Positions 54,710 to 62,716 of a stretch of DNA of 64,000 nt are shown here, piece by piece. Under the pieces are notes generated by a model. The model saw nothing but the letters and a program-made list of their open reading frames with translations. It ran no database searches and was not told the origin of the DNA. Position 1 is the stretch's first letter. Each line of letters starts with the position of its first letter. Source of the stretch: Hydrocarboniphaga effusa AP103 (lineage in GTDB: Bacteria; Pseudomonadota; Gammaproteobacteria; Nevskiales; Nevskiaceae); the NCBI RefSeq assembly GCF_000271305.1, contig NZ_AKGD01000003.1, positions 372,001 through 436,000 of the forward strand, read 5' to 3'. The position numbers were made by a program, and so were the translations under genes.

Positions 54710-55825
54710 ATGGGGGATGGCGTGAGCACGACCGGTTCGGCGGCTTTTTCGGAAAGCTTTCATCATTTTCATTTTCGCCAGTCGCGCTGGATCATCGCGG
54801 CGGCTTTCCTCGTGCTCGGCCTGAACTACTTCCTGAGCGACTGGTATCCGGCGTCGACCTTCGGCCTGTCGCCCGATGTTCCGGTCGGCGTGCTGTGGGC
54901 CGAGCGCGGCGTGATCATGCCGGTTTCGTTCGTGCTCACACTCGCGCTGGCGATCTGGGGCGAGCGGCGCTGGATGGAGTGGGTGGTGATCGTCGGCGCG
55001 CTCATGGTGGGTTGCGCGATGGTGCTCGGACGCCGGTTCTGGCAGGTCACGGGCGGCGACTTCTCGGTCGACTACTCGGTTTATCTGCCCTGCGCGCTCG
55101 CCGCGCTGACCTCGTTCGGTCCGCGCATCTGGCTCATCGCCGCACCGATGCTGCTGCTGGATCTGGCGAGTGCCTACTATGTTTTCGGTCCGGCTCCAGC
55201 CGCGCACTTCGAGACGATCAACATCGTGGCGTCGGCGACCGTGATCGCGACGATCAACTGGCAGTTGCGCCGCGTGGTCGGCCTGATTTGGGACGAGCGC
55301 AAGCATTTCGAAAGCCTTTCGCTGATCGATCCGCTGACCGATCTGTACAACCGGCGCGCATTCGAGACGCGCGCCGAGACCGCGATCCGGCAGGCGATTC
55401 GCCAAAGCGAGCCGATTGCGCTGGTGATGGTCGATATCGATTGCTTCAAGCTCTACAACGATCGCTACGGGCATGCCGCCGGCGATCGCGCGCTCAAGGC
55501 CGCTGCGGTCTCGATGGCGACCTTCAGCCGCAGGCCCATGGATGTGATCGCCCGCATGGGCGGCGAAGAATTCGCTTGCTTGTGGTTCGGCGTGAGCCGG
55601 CAAGGCGCCCGGCATCTCGCGGACGGACTGATCGACGGCATCCGCGACCTGGGCATCGAGCATGAGGCTTCGTCGGTCGGCGCTTTGCTGACCGCCAGCG
55701 CCGGCGTCTACTACTGCGTGCCGCAGCAGGGCCAGACCTTGTCGTCACTGCTGCATGAGGCCGACGCCGCGCTCTACGCGGCCAAGCTCGAAGGCCGGGA
55801 TCGAGCCGTGATGATGCCGCGCTGA
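54710..55825 (+). CDS. membrane diguanylate cyclase (GGEEF)
   Basis: 371 residues. An N-terminal region of five or six hydrophobic helices (residues 25-175) is followed by a C-terminal GGDEF domain: LSLIDPLTDLYNRRAFE, then VDIDCFKLYNDRYGHAAGDR and ARMGGEEFACL. The signature is GGEEF, catalytically competent. Five residues before it lies RPMD, an RxxD inhibitory site, unlike the Amt-linked cyclase in this window. It is 149 bases after the bkd operon and may be separate. The sensory membrane domain is not one I can name. Confidence 0.9.
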   Translation: MGDGVSTTGSAAFSESFHHFHFRQSRWIIAAAFLVLGLNYFLSDWYPASTFGLSPDVPVGVLWAERGVIMPVSFVLTLALAIWGERRWMEWVVIVGALMVGCAMVLGRRFWQVTGGDFSVDYSVYLPCALAALTSFGPRIWLIAAPMLLLDLASAYYVFGPAPAAHFETINIVASATVIATINWQLRRVVGLIWDERKHFESLSLIDPLTDLYNRRAFETRAETAIRQAIRQSEPIALVMVDIDCFKLYNDRYGHAAGDRALKAAAVSMATFSRRPMDVIARMGGEEFACLWFGVSRQGARHLADGLIDGIRDLGIEHEASSVGALLTASAGVYYCVPQQGQTLSSLLHEADAALYAAKLEGRDRAVMMPR

Positions 55826-55838
55826 TGCGGTTGCGCGC

Positions 55839-57035
55839 TCAGCGTGGCCGTCGCTCGAGCGAGCGCAGGATGTCGTGGCAGGCGCTGAACGTGTGGTATT
55901 CGGACAGGCATGAGAACGGCGCCGCCTCGGGCCAGACGCTGTTGTCGGGCCCGCGAATCCGGTACCAGCATTGCGTGCGCGCGTCGACGAACACCCGCTC
56001 GCAGTAGTCGGCGAGCCTTGCTTGCCATGCGGCGTATCGCTCGTCGCCGGTGCGTTCGTGCAACAGCGCGGCGGCGGCCATCGTCTCGATCTGCACCCAG
56101 CCGTACTTGTCGCAGTCGTAGGGCGCACCGCCGGGTTCGTAGCCGTAGATCATGCCGCCGTGTTGCGCGTCCCAGCCCGATTCGACGGCGGCCGAAAACA
56201 GCTCGCAGGCGCGCCGCAATCGCCAGGGTTCCGGGGCATGCCGATCGATCTGGACGAGCAGCTTGGCCCACTCGACCTGATGTCCGGGCTGGAGGCCCCA
56301 GGGGCGAAAGATGTTGCTGCGATCGTTCCGGCTGTAATCGCGGTCGATCCGCCAATCGCGCTGATAGTGTTCCCAGATCTGTCCGCCGCACTGCGCGGCC
56401 TGGCGATTCACCATGTTGTCCGCGAGCAGGCCCGCGCGATGCAGGAAGCGGGCATCTCCGCTGGCTTCGGACGCGGCGATGAGCGCCTCGCACAGATGCA
56501 TGTTGGTGTTCTGCCCGCGGTAGTCGGAGACGATCCAGTCCGCGTTCGCTTCGTCCGCGTAAAGGCCATGCTGCGGCTCCCACAAGTGTTGCTCGAGCAA
56601 GGCCCAGGTTTCGTCGAGGTGTTCGCGAACTTCGCTCACGCCGGCCTGCAGGGCCCTGGCGTAGGCGAGCAGGACGAAGGCCAGGCCGTAGCCGTGATTC
56701 GTCGCATCCGCGATCGTCTTGTCGCGCACGATCCAGGCGTAGCCGCCGCTGCGCGGCTGGCGATGCACGCCGCGCAGGAACGCGATGCCTTGGCGTATCG
56801 CCGCGAGATATTCGGCGTGGCCGAATTCCAATGCGCAGCAGGCGTAGTTGACGATTGCCCGGGTGGTGCCGATCAGATGCTGGCTGCGGCCGTCGTGTAC
56901 GGCTCCGTCTTCGCTGAAGAATCCGAAGTAGCCGCCGGTCGGATCGAGGCAGCGTGGATGGTAGAAGCCGATGATCCGGGCCAGATGCCTGCGCAGTCCC
57001 TCGCGTGTGCGCAATGAAAGAACGTGGGCGGACAT
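55839..57035 (-). CDS. AGE-family sugar epimerase/isomerase
   Basis: 398 residues of the (alpha/alpha)6 barrel type. SQHLIGTTRAIVNYACCAL and ANADWIVSDYRGQNTNMHLC carry the Arg/His pattern typical of N-acylglucosamine 2-epimerase and D-mannose isomerase members. PGHQVEWAKLLVQ gives the catalytic His region, and CLSEYHTFSACHDIL closes the barrel. The shape fits mannose isomerase or cellobiose 2-epimerase better than GlcNAc epimerase, but substrate needs a test. Last gene of the right-end operon, eight bases after the glycosidase. Confidence 0.88.
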   Translation of the reverse strand: MSAHVLSLRTREGLRRHLARIIGFYHPRCLDPTGGYFGFFSEDGAVHDGRSQHLIGTTRAIVNYACCALEFGHAEYLAAIRQGIAFLRGVHRQPRSGGYAWIVRDKTIADATNHGYGLAFVLLAYARALQAGVSEVREHLDETWALLEQHLWEPQHGLYADEANADWIVSDYRGQNTNMHLCEALIAASEASGDARFLHRAGLLADNMVNRQAAQCGGQIWEHYQRDWRIDRDYSRNDRSNIFRPWGLQPGHQVEWAKLLVQIDRHAPEPWRLRRACELFSAAVESGWDAQHGGMIYGYEPGGAPYDCDKYGWVQIETMAAAALLHERTGDERYAAWQARLADYCERVFVDARTQCWYRIRGPDNSVWPEAAPFSCLSEYHTFSACHDILRSLERRPR

Positions 57036-57043
57036 CGCGGCCG

Positions 57044-58207
57044 CTACCGCCTGGGCCTGTGCGATGCGGGCACGCCGCGCTCGCGGATGATGCTCTGGTA
57101 AGTTTTAACCGCATCGGTCGGTACGCGCGCGAGCGTCGGGTCGGTGAGCACGTCGACGGTGTAGAGGCCGAAGCGCGGGCCGTAGCTGCCCCATTCGAAA
57201 TTGTCGGTCAGGCTCCAGTACAGGTAGCCGATCACGTCGATACCGTCGGCATGCGCGCGCTGGGTCCAGTAGACGCAGTCCTCGAGCGCCTCGCTACGCG
57301 TGACGCCGTCCGCGCGAGGCTGGGCGTTCAAGGTCGGCATGCCGTTCTCGGCGATCAGGATCGGCAGTTGCGGATATTTCTTCGCGTATCGCTTGAGCGC
57401 GCGGTAAAGCCCGTCGGGCGCGGGATCGCATTCCCACATGCGGCCCTTGAGCAGGGTCGGCGTGACGCCGCGATAGTAGTAGTCGATGGCGATGCAATCG
57501 AGCTTGTCGAGCACGCCGTCGAGGAACAGCCTGTCGGTGTGGCGCTGAAGAAACCAGGAGATCAGGCCTTCGCCGCAGCAGACCACGTTCGAAGACACCA
57601 TCGCATCCGCTCGCTGCGCATGAATCAGATCGTAGACGCTTCGATGCGCTGCGATCAGGTGATCGCTCATCGCGCGCACGCCGCTGCGATCGAGCTTGCG
57701 GTACTTCTTCTCGATCATGACGAAGAAGCCGGCCTCGTTGAACGTGAGCCAGAGGCGCACCTGGTGGTGATAGCGGCGCACGATGAGGTCGCAATAGCGG
57801 ATGAAGGCGTCTGGCGTCCGCGGATTCGTCCAGCCGCCCTGGCGATCGATCCAGCCCGGGTAGACGAAGTGATCGAGCGTGATCAGCGGCTGGATGCCGA
57901 GGTCCAGCATCGTGCGCAGCACGTCGTCGTAGTAGGCGAGCTCGGCTTCGTCGAATTCGCCCGGGCGAGGTTCGACGCGCGCCCAGTTGATGCCGATGCG
58001 GAAGGTATCGACGCCGAGCCGCTTGGCGAGCGCGATGTCTTCGCGATAGCGATGGCGAAAGTCCACCGAAAGGCCGTAGCGATCCTGCTTCGGTGTCTCG
58101 GCGTTGTAGCGATCCCAGTTGGAATCGACGTTGCCGCCTTCGCTCTGGTAGCCCGATGCGGAAACGCCCCAGATGAAGGACGGCGGTAGCGGTTCTAGGG
58201 GTTTCAT
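57044..58207 (-). CDS. GH1 family beta-glycosidase
   Basis: 387 residues. FIWGVSASGYQSEGG is the GH1 opening, LTFNEAGFF has the acid/base Glu158, and ILIAENGMP has the nucleophile Glu287. WSLTDNFEWGSYGPRFGLY near the end is the aglycone/sugar-binding GH1 tail. It is shorter than the usual 440-470 residues, with loops removed rather than catalytic parts lost. No signal peptide, so it would act on glycosides already in the cytosol, which fits the sugar symporter upstream (four-base overlap). Confidence 0.93.
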   Translation of the reverse strand: MKPLEPLPPSFIWGVSASGYQSEGGNVDSNWDRYNAETPKQDRYGLSVDFRHRYREDIALAKRLGVDTFRIGINWARVEPRPGEFDEAELAYYDDVLRTMLDLGIQPLITLDHFVYPGWIDRQGGWTNPRTPDAFIRYCDLIVRRYHHQVRLWLTFNEAGFFVMIEKKYRKLDRSGVRAMSDHLIAAHRSVYDLIHAQRADAMVSSNVVCCGEGLISWFLQRHTDRLFLDGVLDKLDCIAIDYYYRGVTPTLLKGRMWECDPAPDGLYRALKRYAKKYPQLPILIAENGMPTLNAQPRADGVTRSEALEDCVYWTQRAHADGIDVIGYLYWSLTDNFEWGSYGPRFGLYTVDVLTDPTLARVPTDAVKTYQSIIRERGVPASHRPRR

Positions 58208-59640
58208 GTCGTGGCCTTGGTTCTTTCTGCCAGTTGGCGCAAGGTCTTTTCGTGAATCTCGCGCGTGATCGGATAAAAGCTCAGTGCGATGAGCGCGAGG
58301 ATCACGAACACCGTCAGCGAGACGACGAAGATCTGCGCGAGCTGCGTCACCACCGCGGGGTCGACGGTCGCCGGATCGGCCTTCTCGGGGAATCCGATGC
58401 CCGACAGGATCGCGCCCGACAGGAACACGCCGACGCCCGACACCGCCTTGCTCGTCATGATCATGGCCGCGAACATCAGGCCCTCCATGCGCCGGCCGGT
58501 CTTGAGCTCGATGTGATCGGCGACGTCGGCCACCATGGACTGGCTCACGACCAGCGCGGCGAACACGCCGGTGGTCATCAGCAGGTAGCTCGCGATGAGA
58601 CAGGGCAGCAGGGTCTTGGTGCTTTGCGGCATCAGCCCGGCCAGGCCGAGCAGGACCGGCGATGCGCCGGCCAGCAGGGCGACCGAATACAGGCTCACGG
58701 CGACGCGCTTCTTGCTGAGGCGCCTCGCGAAGTGCAGGACGATCAGGGCCAGCAGCAGCCCGCCACCGGCGCCGCCCGCGACCGTGCCGATATCGTTGGC
58801 GCTCAGGCGCCAGAAGTAAGTCGAGATGTAGACGCCGAGCGTGGTCGCCACGCCGGTGGCGATAGCGAACAGGAACACGCAGAGCAGCACGCTCACATAG
58901 GTCCGGTCGGTCACCAGCACGCGCAGCCCGGACAGCAGGCTGCCGCCATCGCCGCGTTCGATCGAGATGGCCCGCAAGGACGGAATGCGGTGATGCGTGC
59001 CGGCCGTGGAGATCAGGATCGCGAGCACCATCACCACCGCCGCCACGCTCGCGTAGCGCAGGTAGCCCGCGGGGTTCAGCTGTCCTGTCGGATACTCGGG
59101 CGTCGGCACCAGCATGACCTTGAACACCAGCACCGCCATGACCAGGGTTCCGATCGCGAAGAACAGCGTGCGGAACGTCGACAGGCTGGTGCGTTCTTCG
59201 TAGCGGCTCGAGAATTCCGACAGCAAGGCGGCGGATGGAATTTCGTAGCAGCTGATCGCGGTGCGGACGATGATCGAGACGATCAGCAGGTGCGCGAACA
59301 GCAGTTCATTGCTGCCGGCGGGCGGCATCCACAGCAAAAAGTAGGCGACCGCGACCGGAATCGCCGAGGCGTACATGAACGGATGCCGCCGTCCCCAGGC
59401 CGATTTGACGCCGTCCGACCAATGCCCGATCAGCGGATCGGCCACCGCGTCGATGAGCATCGCCAGCATGATCGCCAGCCCGACCCAGGAGGCGGGCAGG
59501 CCGATCACCTGGTTGTAGTACAGCATCAGCAGCGTGTTGAAGCCGTGGTCCTTGATGCCGAATGCGATGGAGCCCAAGCCGTACGAGAGCTTGGTCGGGA
59601 AGCTCAGGCTTGCGGGCGCGGCGGGGTTGGCGGTGCTCAT
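58204..59640 (-). CDS. GPH-family MFS sugar symporter
   Basis: 478 residues with twelve expected helices. The N-terminal YGLGSIAFGIKDHGFNTLLM and LIDAVADPLIGHWSDG with SAWGRRHPFMYAS are the hallmark of the glycoside-pentoside-hexuronide:cation symporter family (MelB, XylP, LacS type). SQSMVADVADHIELKTGRRM is the corresponding second-half motif. It imports glycosides with a cation across the inner membrane. Overlaps the GH1 start by four bases, so is translationally coupled. Confidence 0.93.
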   Translation of the reverse strand: MSTANPAAPASLSFPTKLSYGLGSIAFGIKDHGFNTLLMLYYNQVIGLPASWVGLAIMLAMLIDAVADPLIGHWSDGVKSAWGRRHPFMYASAIPVAVAYFLLWMPPAGSNELLFAHLLIVSIIVRTAISCYEIPSAALLSEFSSRYEERTSLSTFRTLFFAIGTLVMAVLVFKVMLVPTPEYPTGQLNPAGYLRYASVAAVVMVLAILISTAGTHHRIPSLRAISIERGDGGSLLSGLRVLVTDRTYVSVLLCVFLFAIATGVATTLGVYISTYFWRLSANDIGTVAGGAGGGLLLALIVLHFARRLSKKRVAVSLYSVALLAGASPVLLGLAGLMPQSTKTLLPCLIASYLLMTTGVFAALVVSQSMVADVADHIELKTGRRMEGLMFAAMIMTSKAVSGVGVFLSGAILSGIGFPEKADPATVDPAVVTQLAQIFVVSLTVFVILALIALSFYPITREIHEKTLRQLAERTKATT

Positions 59641-59665
59641 GGTTTTCTCGCGAGCGCAGGATCGG

Positions 59666-61231
59666 TCAGGACGCCTTCGCCGGCGCCGGCAAGCGCTCCC
59701 ACACCTCGCGCCGGTAGCGGGCTTCGAGATCGTGCTTGACGCTGCAGCGGTCGCCCGAAACCCATAGCGAGGCGCGTCGCAGGGGTTCGTGCGCGGGCCA
59801 TTCGCCGAGCGCATCGCCGGGCTCGCCGTAACGCGCGAAGTGCCCAAGCATCGCCACCCAGCGCCGCGCGAGCGGCGTCGCGTTCGGATGATCGGCGAAC
59901 ATCGGCACGGTGGCTTCGGGATCGTCGCCGGGGTTGAAGGTCAGCGCCACGTCGATGCCGTGGCTCGAGGCGATGGTGCGGCCCGCGAAGCGCATCGGAA
60001 TGTCCATCGCATAGACCCAGGCCCGGCTGCCGGCGCGTGTGGTCATCTCGGCGTAGTCGACGGCTCCGCGGCGAAAGCCATCGGTCCAGATCAGGTTGCT
60101 GAACGCGCTGCCGAAGCCGATTCCGCCCGAGACTTTCCTGAGCAGCCGCAGGTAGCGTTTGACGTTGGCCTTGCCCTTGGCGCCATGCATGGCGATATGT
60201 CGCGCGACGATGTGGGCGACGATCGTGACGACAGGCTGCGGGTAGCCGCTGGCGACCTTGAGCATCAACTCCATCGACAGGCCTTCATGCGTCGCGTAGC
60301 CCGCGATCAGCGGAACCGCCTTGCCGCCGCGCGCTTCGATGAGTTCTTCCATGCTGCCGGGCAGCAGCGGCGTGCCGGCCACCGGCAGCGGAGACAGCAT
60401 CTTGCTGCGCTTCTGCAAGGCCGTGAGCTCGGCGGTGGTGGCGGTTTTCAGATATTCGATCGTCTGCGCACGCGTCTTGCCGCGCGTCTTGGCGACGGCT
60501 GCGACCACATCGCGCGAAGGCTCCAGCACCAGGTAGCCGGCGCTGCAGGCGACCGCACGATGCACGAGCCCTTCGGCCTGCGGAGCGGCGCACAGCGCGG
60601 CCACGGAGACGGCGCCCGCGGATTCGCCGATCACGGTCACGCGGCCCGGGTCGCCGCCGTAGTCGGCGATGTTGTCGCGCACCCATCGCAGCGCGGTGAT
60701 CTGATCGCCGAGCCAGAGCTGGCCCTGGCCGTCGCGCTCGGTGCCGAGCCAGTCGAGATCGAAGGCCGCGAACAGCCCGAGCCGGTAATTGATGCAGACC
60801 ACCACCGCGTCCGCCCCGATCGCGAGCGCGGTGCCGTCGTAGCAATGCGCGCTGCCGGTGGTGAAGCTGCCGCCATGGATGAACACGATCACCGGCCGCG
60901 CTTCGGGGGCCGGCGCCTTGGGCGCGTGGATGTTGAGCAGCAGGCAATCTTCCGCATAAGCCGCTTCGGGCACGGGCCCGTAGACATCGGCCGAGATCGG
61001 AGGCTGCACCGCGACCGCCTTGCAAGTGGTGGCGTCGTAGACATCCCGCCACGGCCGGGTCGCGAGCACGGCGGCGCGAAAGCGCTGCGCAGGCTCGGCG
61101 TAGCGGACGCCGCGATAGGTTTCGACGCCCAGGCGATCGATGCCGCGAATGCGGCCCAGCCGCGTGGAGCGTTCGATCGTCGAGGCGCTCGTGGTTTGTC
61201 GTGCTGCCTTGTTCTTGATCGGCTGAGGCAT
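59666..61231 (-). CDS. type-B carboxylesterase
   Basis: 521 residues. VIVFIHGGSFTTGSAHCYDG is the oxyanion-hole loop, and VIGESAGAVSV has the nucleophile Ser204. GLFAAFDLDW and the alpha/beta-hydrolase topology match type-B carboxylesterases. The start is taken at the ATG at 61231; a TTG at 61261, overlapping the previous stop, is possible but weaker. No signal peptide is evident, so cytosolic action is likely. Set between an acyl-CoA ligase and a sugar symporter, it probably splits an ester bond joining an acyl or aromatic acid to a sugar or steroid. Confidence 0.92.
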   Translation of the reverse strand: MPQPIKNKAARQTTSASTIERSTRLGRIRGIDRLGVETYRGVRYAEPAQRFRAAVLATRPWRDVYDATTCKAVAVQPPISADVYGPVPEAAYAEDCLLLNIHAPKAPAPEARPVIVFIHGGSFTTGSAHCYDGTALAIGADAVVVCINYRLGLFAAFDLDWLGTERDGQGQLWLGDQITALRWVRDNIADYGGDPGRVTVIGESAGAVSVAALCAAPQAEGLVHRAVACSAGYLVLEPSRDVVAAVAKTRGKTRAQTIEYLKTATTAELTALQKRSKMLSPLPVAGTPLLPGSMEELIEARGGKAVPLIAGYATHEGLSMELMLKVASGYPQPVVTIVAHIVARHIAMHGAKGKANVKRYLRLLRKVSGGIGFGSAFSNLIWTDGFRRGAVDYAEMTTRAGSRAWVYAMDIPMRFAGRTIASSHGIDVALTFNPGDDPEATVPMFADHPNATPLARRWVAMLGHFARYGEPGDALGEWPAHEPLRRASLWVSGDRCSVKHDLEARYRREVWERLPAPAKAS

Positions 61232-61257
61232 CGCTTGTGATCCTGTGGGGTTGTCGC

Positions 61258-62715
61258 TCAACGGGGCATGCGCTCGGCACGCAATGCGGAGCGGCGAACC
61301 TTACCGTCGTCTCCGCGCACGGGCTCGCTCGAGAATTCGAACGAGGCTGGAATCTTGTAGTTCACGAGCCGGCTGGCGAGATGCGCTTTCAGCGTCTCGC
61401 CGCTCAGCGCCGTGCGCGCATGCACGATCGCGTGGATGCGCTGGCCGAGATCGTCGTCGGGCAGGCCGATCACCGCGCTCGAATGCACGGCCGGATGCTC
61501 GTCGATCGCGGCTTCGACCTCGGCCGGATAAATGTTCGCGCCGCCGCGCAGGATCAGGTCGGTGCGACGATCGGCCAGGTACAGGTAGCCGTCGGCATCG
61601 AGGCGACCGATGTCGCCGAGGCTGTCCCAATCGCCGATGCGCTTGGGTTCGGCGCCGATGTAGAAGTAACTCGGCGGCGCACCGGGCGCGGAGCGCATGA
61701 CCACTTCGCCGATTTCATCGCGGCCGAGTTCGTTGCCGGCCTCGTCGACGATCCTGATCTGGCCGTGCACGCAGCGGCCGACCGAGCCGCGACGCTGCAG
61801 CCACTCGTCGCCGCGAATGATGGTCAGCGCCTGCATCTCGGTGCCGCCATACAGTTCGAAGATGCGTTCGGCGCCGAGCCATTCGATCCACGCGGACTTG
61901 AGCCAATCCGGGCAGTGCGAGGCCATGTGATAGACGACCTTCAGGGACGACAGGTCGTGGGCCTTGCGCTCGGCTTCGTCGAGCTTGTAGATGCGCGACA
62001 TCATCGTCGGCACGAACAGCACGGCGTCGATGCGATGGCGCTCGATCAGCGCGAGCGTCTGCAGCGGATCGAAGCGACGCATGACGACGACGTGATTGCC
62101 GCGGAACAGCGCCTGCAGGCAGGTGGTGAACGGGGCGTTGTGATACAGCGGGCCCGGAACCAGCACCGCGCCTTCGCGCGGCAGCAGCAGCGGCATCGCA
62201 TACGGCGGCGCCTGCTCGTCGAGTTCGGCCGCGGCGGTGGCGACGATCAGCTTCGGCCGCCCGGTGCTGCCGCCGGAGGTCGGCGCCTTCCAATACCGGA
62301 CGGTGCGGATCGGCAGCGGATCGTCCGACAGTTCGGAAGCGGCGACGAAGCCCGCTTCGATCACCGCGCGCTGGGGGAAATCCGCAGGATCGGCGCCGAC
62401 GATCAGCGCAGGCGAGGCGAGTTCGACGATCGCGGCGAGCTCCGCCATCGGCAGGCGGCTCGACACCGGTTGCGGCGTGGCGCCGAGCTTCAAGGCGGCG
62501 ATGACGCTTTCGACGAAGGCGATGCCGTTGGGCAGCGCGATCGTGACGAAGCTGCCTTCGCGCACGCCGCGTTGCTCGAACGCGCGTGCGAGCCGGTTGC
62601 TGCGGCGTTCGAGCTCGGCACGCGTGAGTGTTTCGCCGTCGATGGTCAGCGCGGGACGGTCGGGATGCGCCTGTGCGTAGCGTCGCATCGATTCGGTGGC
62701 GGCAATGATCGCCAT
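61258..62715 (-). CDS. AMP-dependent acyl-CoA ligase
   Basis: 485 residues. The ATP/AMP loop is SGGSTGRPKLI, and ELYGGTEMQALTI is the adenylate-forming core. GDIGRLDADGYLYLADRRTD contains the A8-type hinge region, and Lys472 in DDGKVRRSAL is the expected catalytic lysine. The family activates carboxylic acids to acyl-CoA (bile-acid, hydroxycinnamate or fatty-acid ligases). The start is one base after the TonB receptor stop. It lacks a peroxisomal or carrier domain and is a single-substrate ligase. Confidence 0.92.
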   Translation of the reverse strand: MAIIAATESMRRYAQAHPDRPALTIDGETLTRAELERRSNRLARAFEQRGVREGSFVTIALPNGIAFVESVIAALKLGATPQPVSSRLPMAELAAIVELASPALIVGADPADFPQRAVIEAGFVAASELSDDPLPIRTVRYWKAPTSGGSTGRPKLIVATAAAELDEQAPPYAMPLLLPREGAVLVPGPLYHNAPFTTCLQALFRGNHVVVMRRFDPLQTLALIERHRIDAVLFVPTMMSRIYKLDEAERKAHDLSSLKVVYHMASHCPDWLKSAWIEWLGAERIFELYGGTEMQALTIIRGDEWLQRRGSVGRCVHGQIRIVDEAGNELGRDEIGEVVMRSAPGAPPSYFYIGAEPKRIGDWDSLGDIGRLDADGYLYLADRRTDLILRGGANIYPAEVEAAIDEHPAVHSSAVIGLPDDDLGQRIHAIVHARTALSGETLKAHLASRLVNYKIPASFEFSSEPVRGDDGKVRRSALRAERMPR

Positions 62716-62716
62716 T

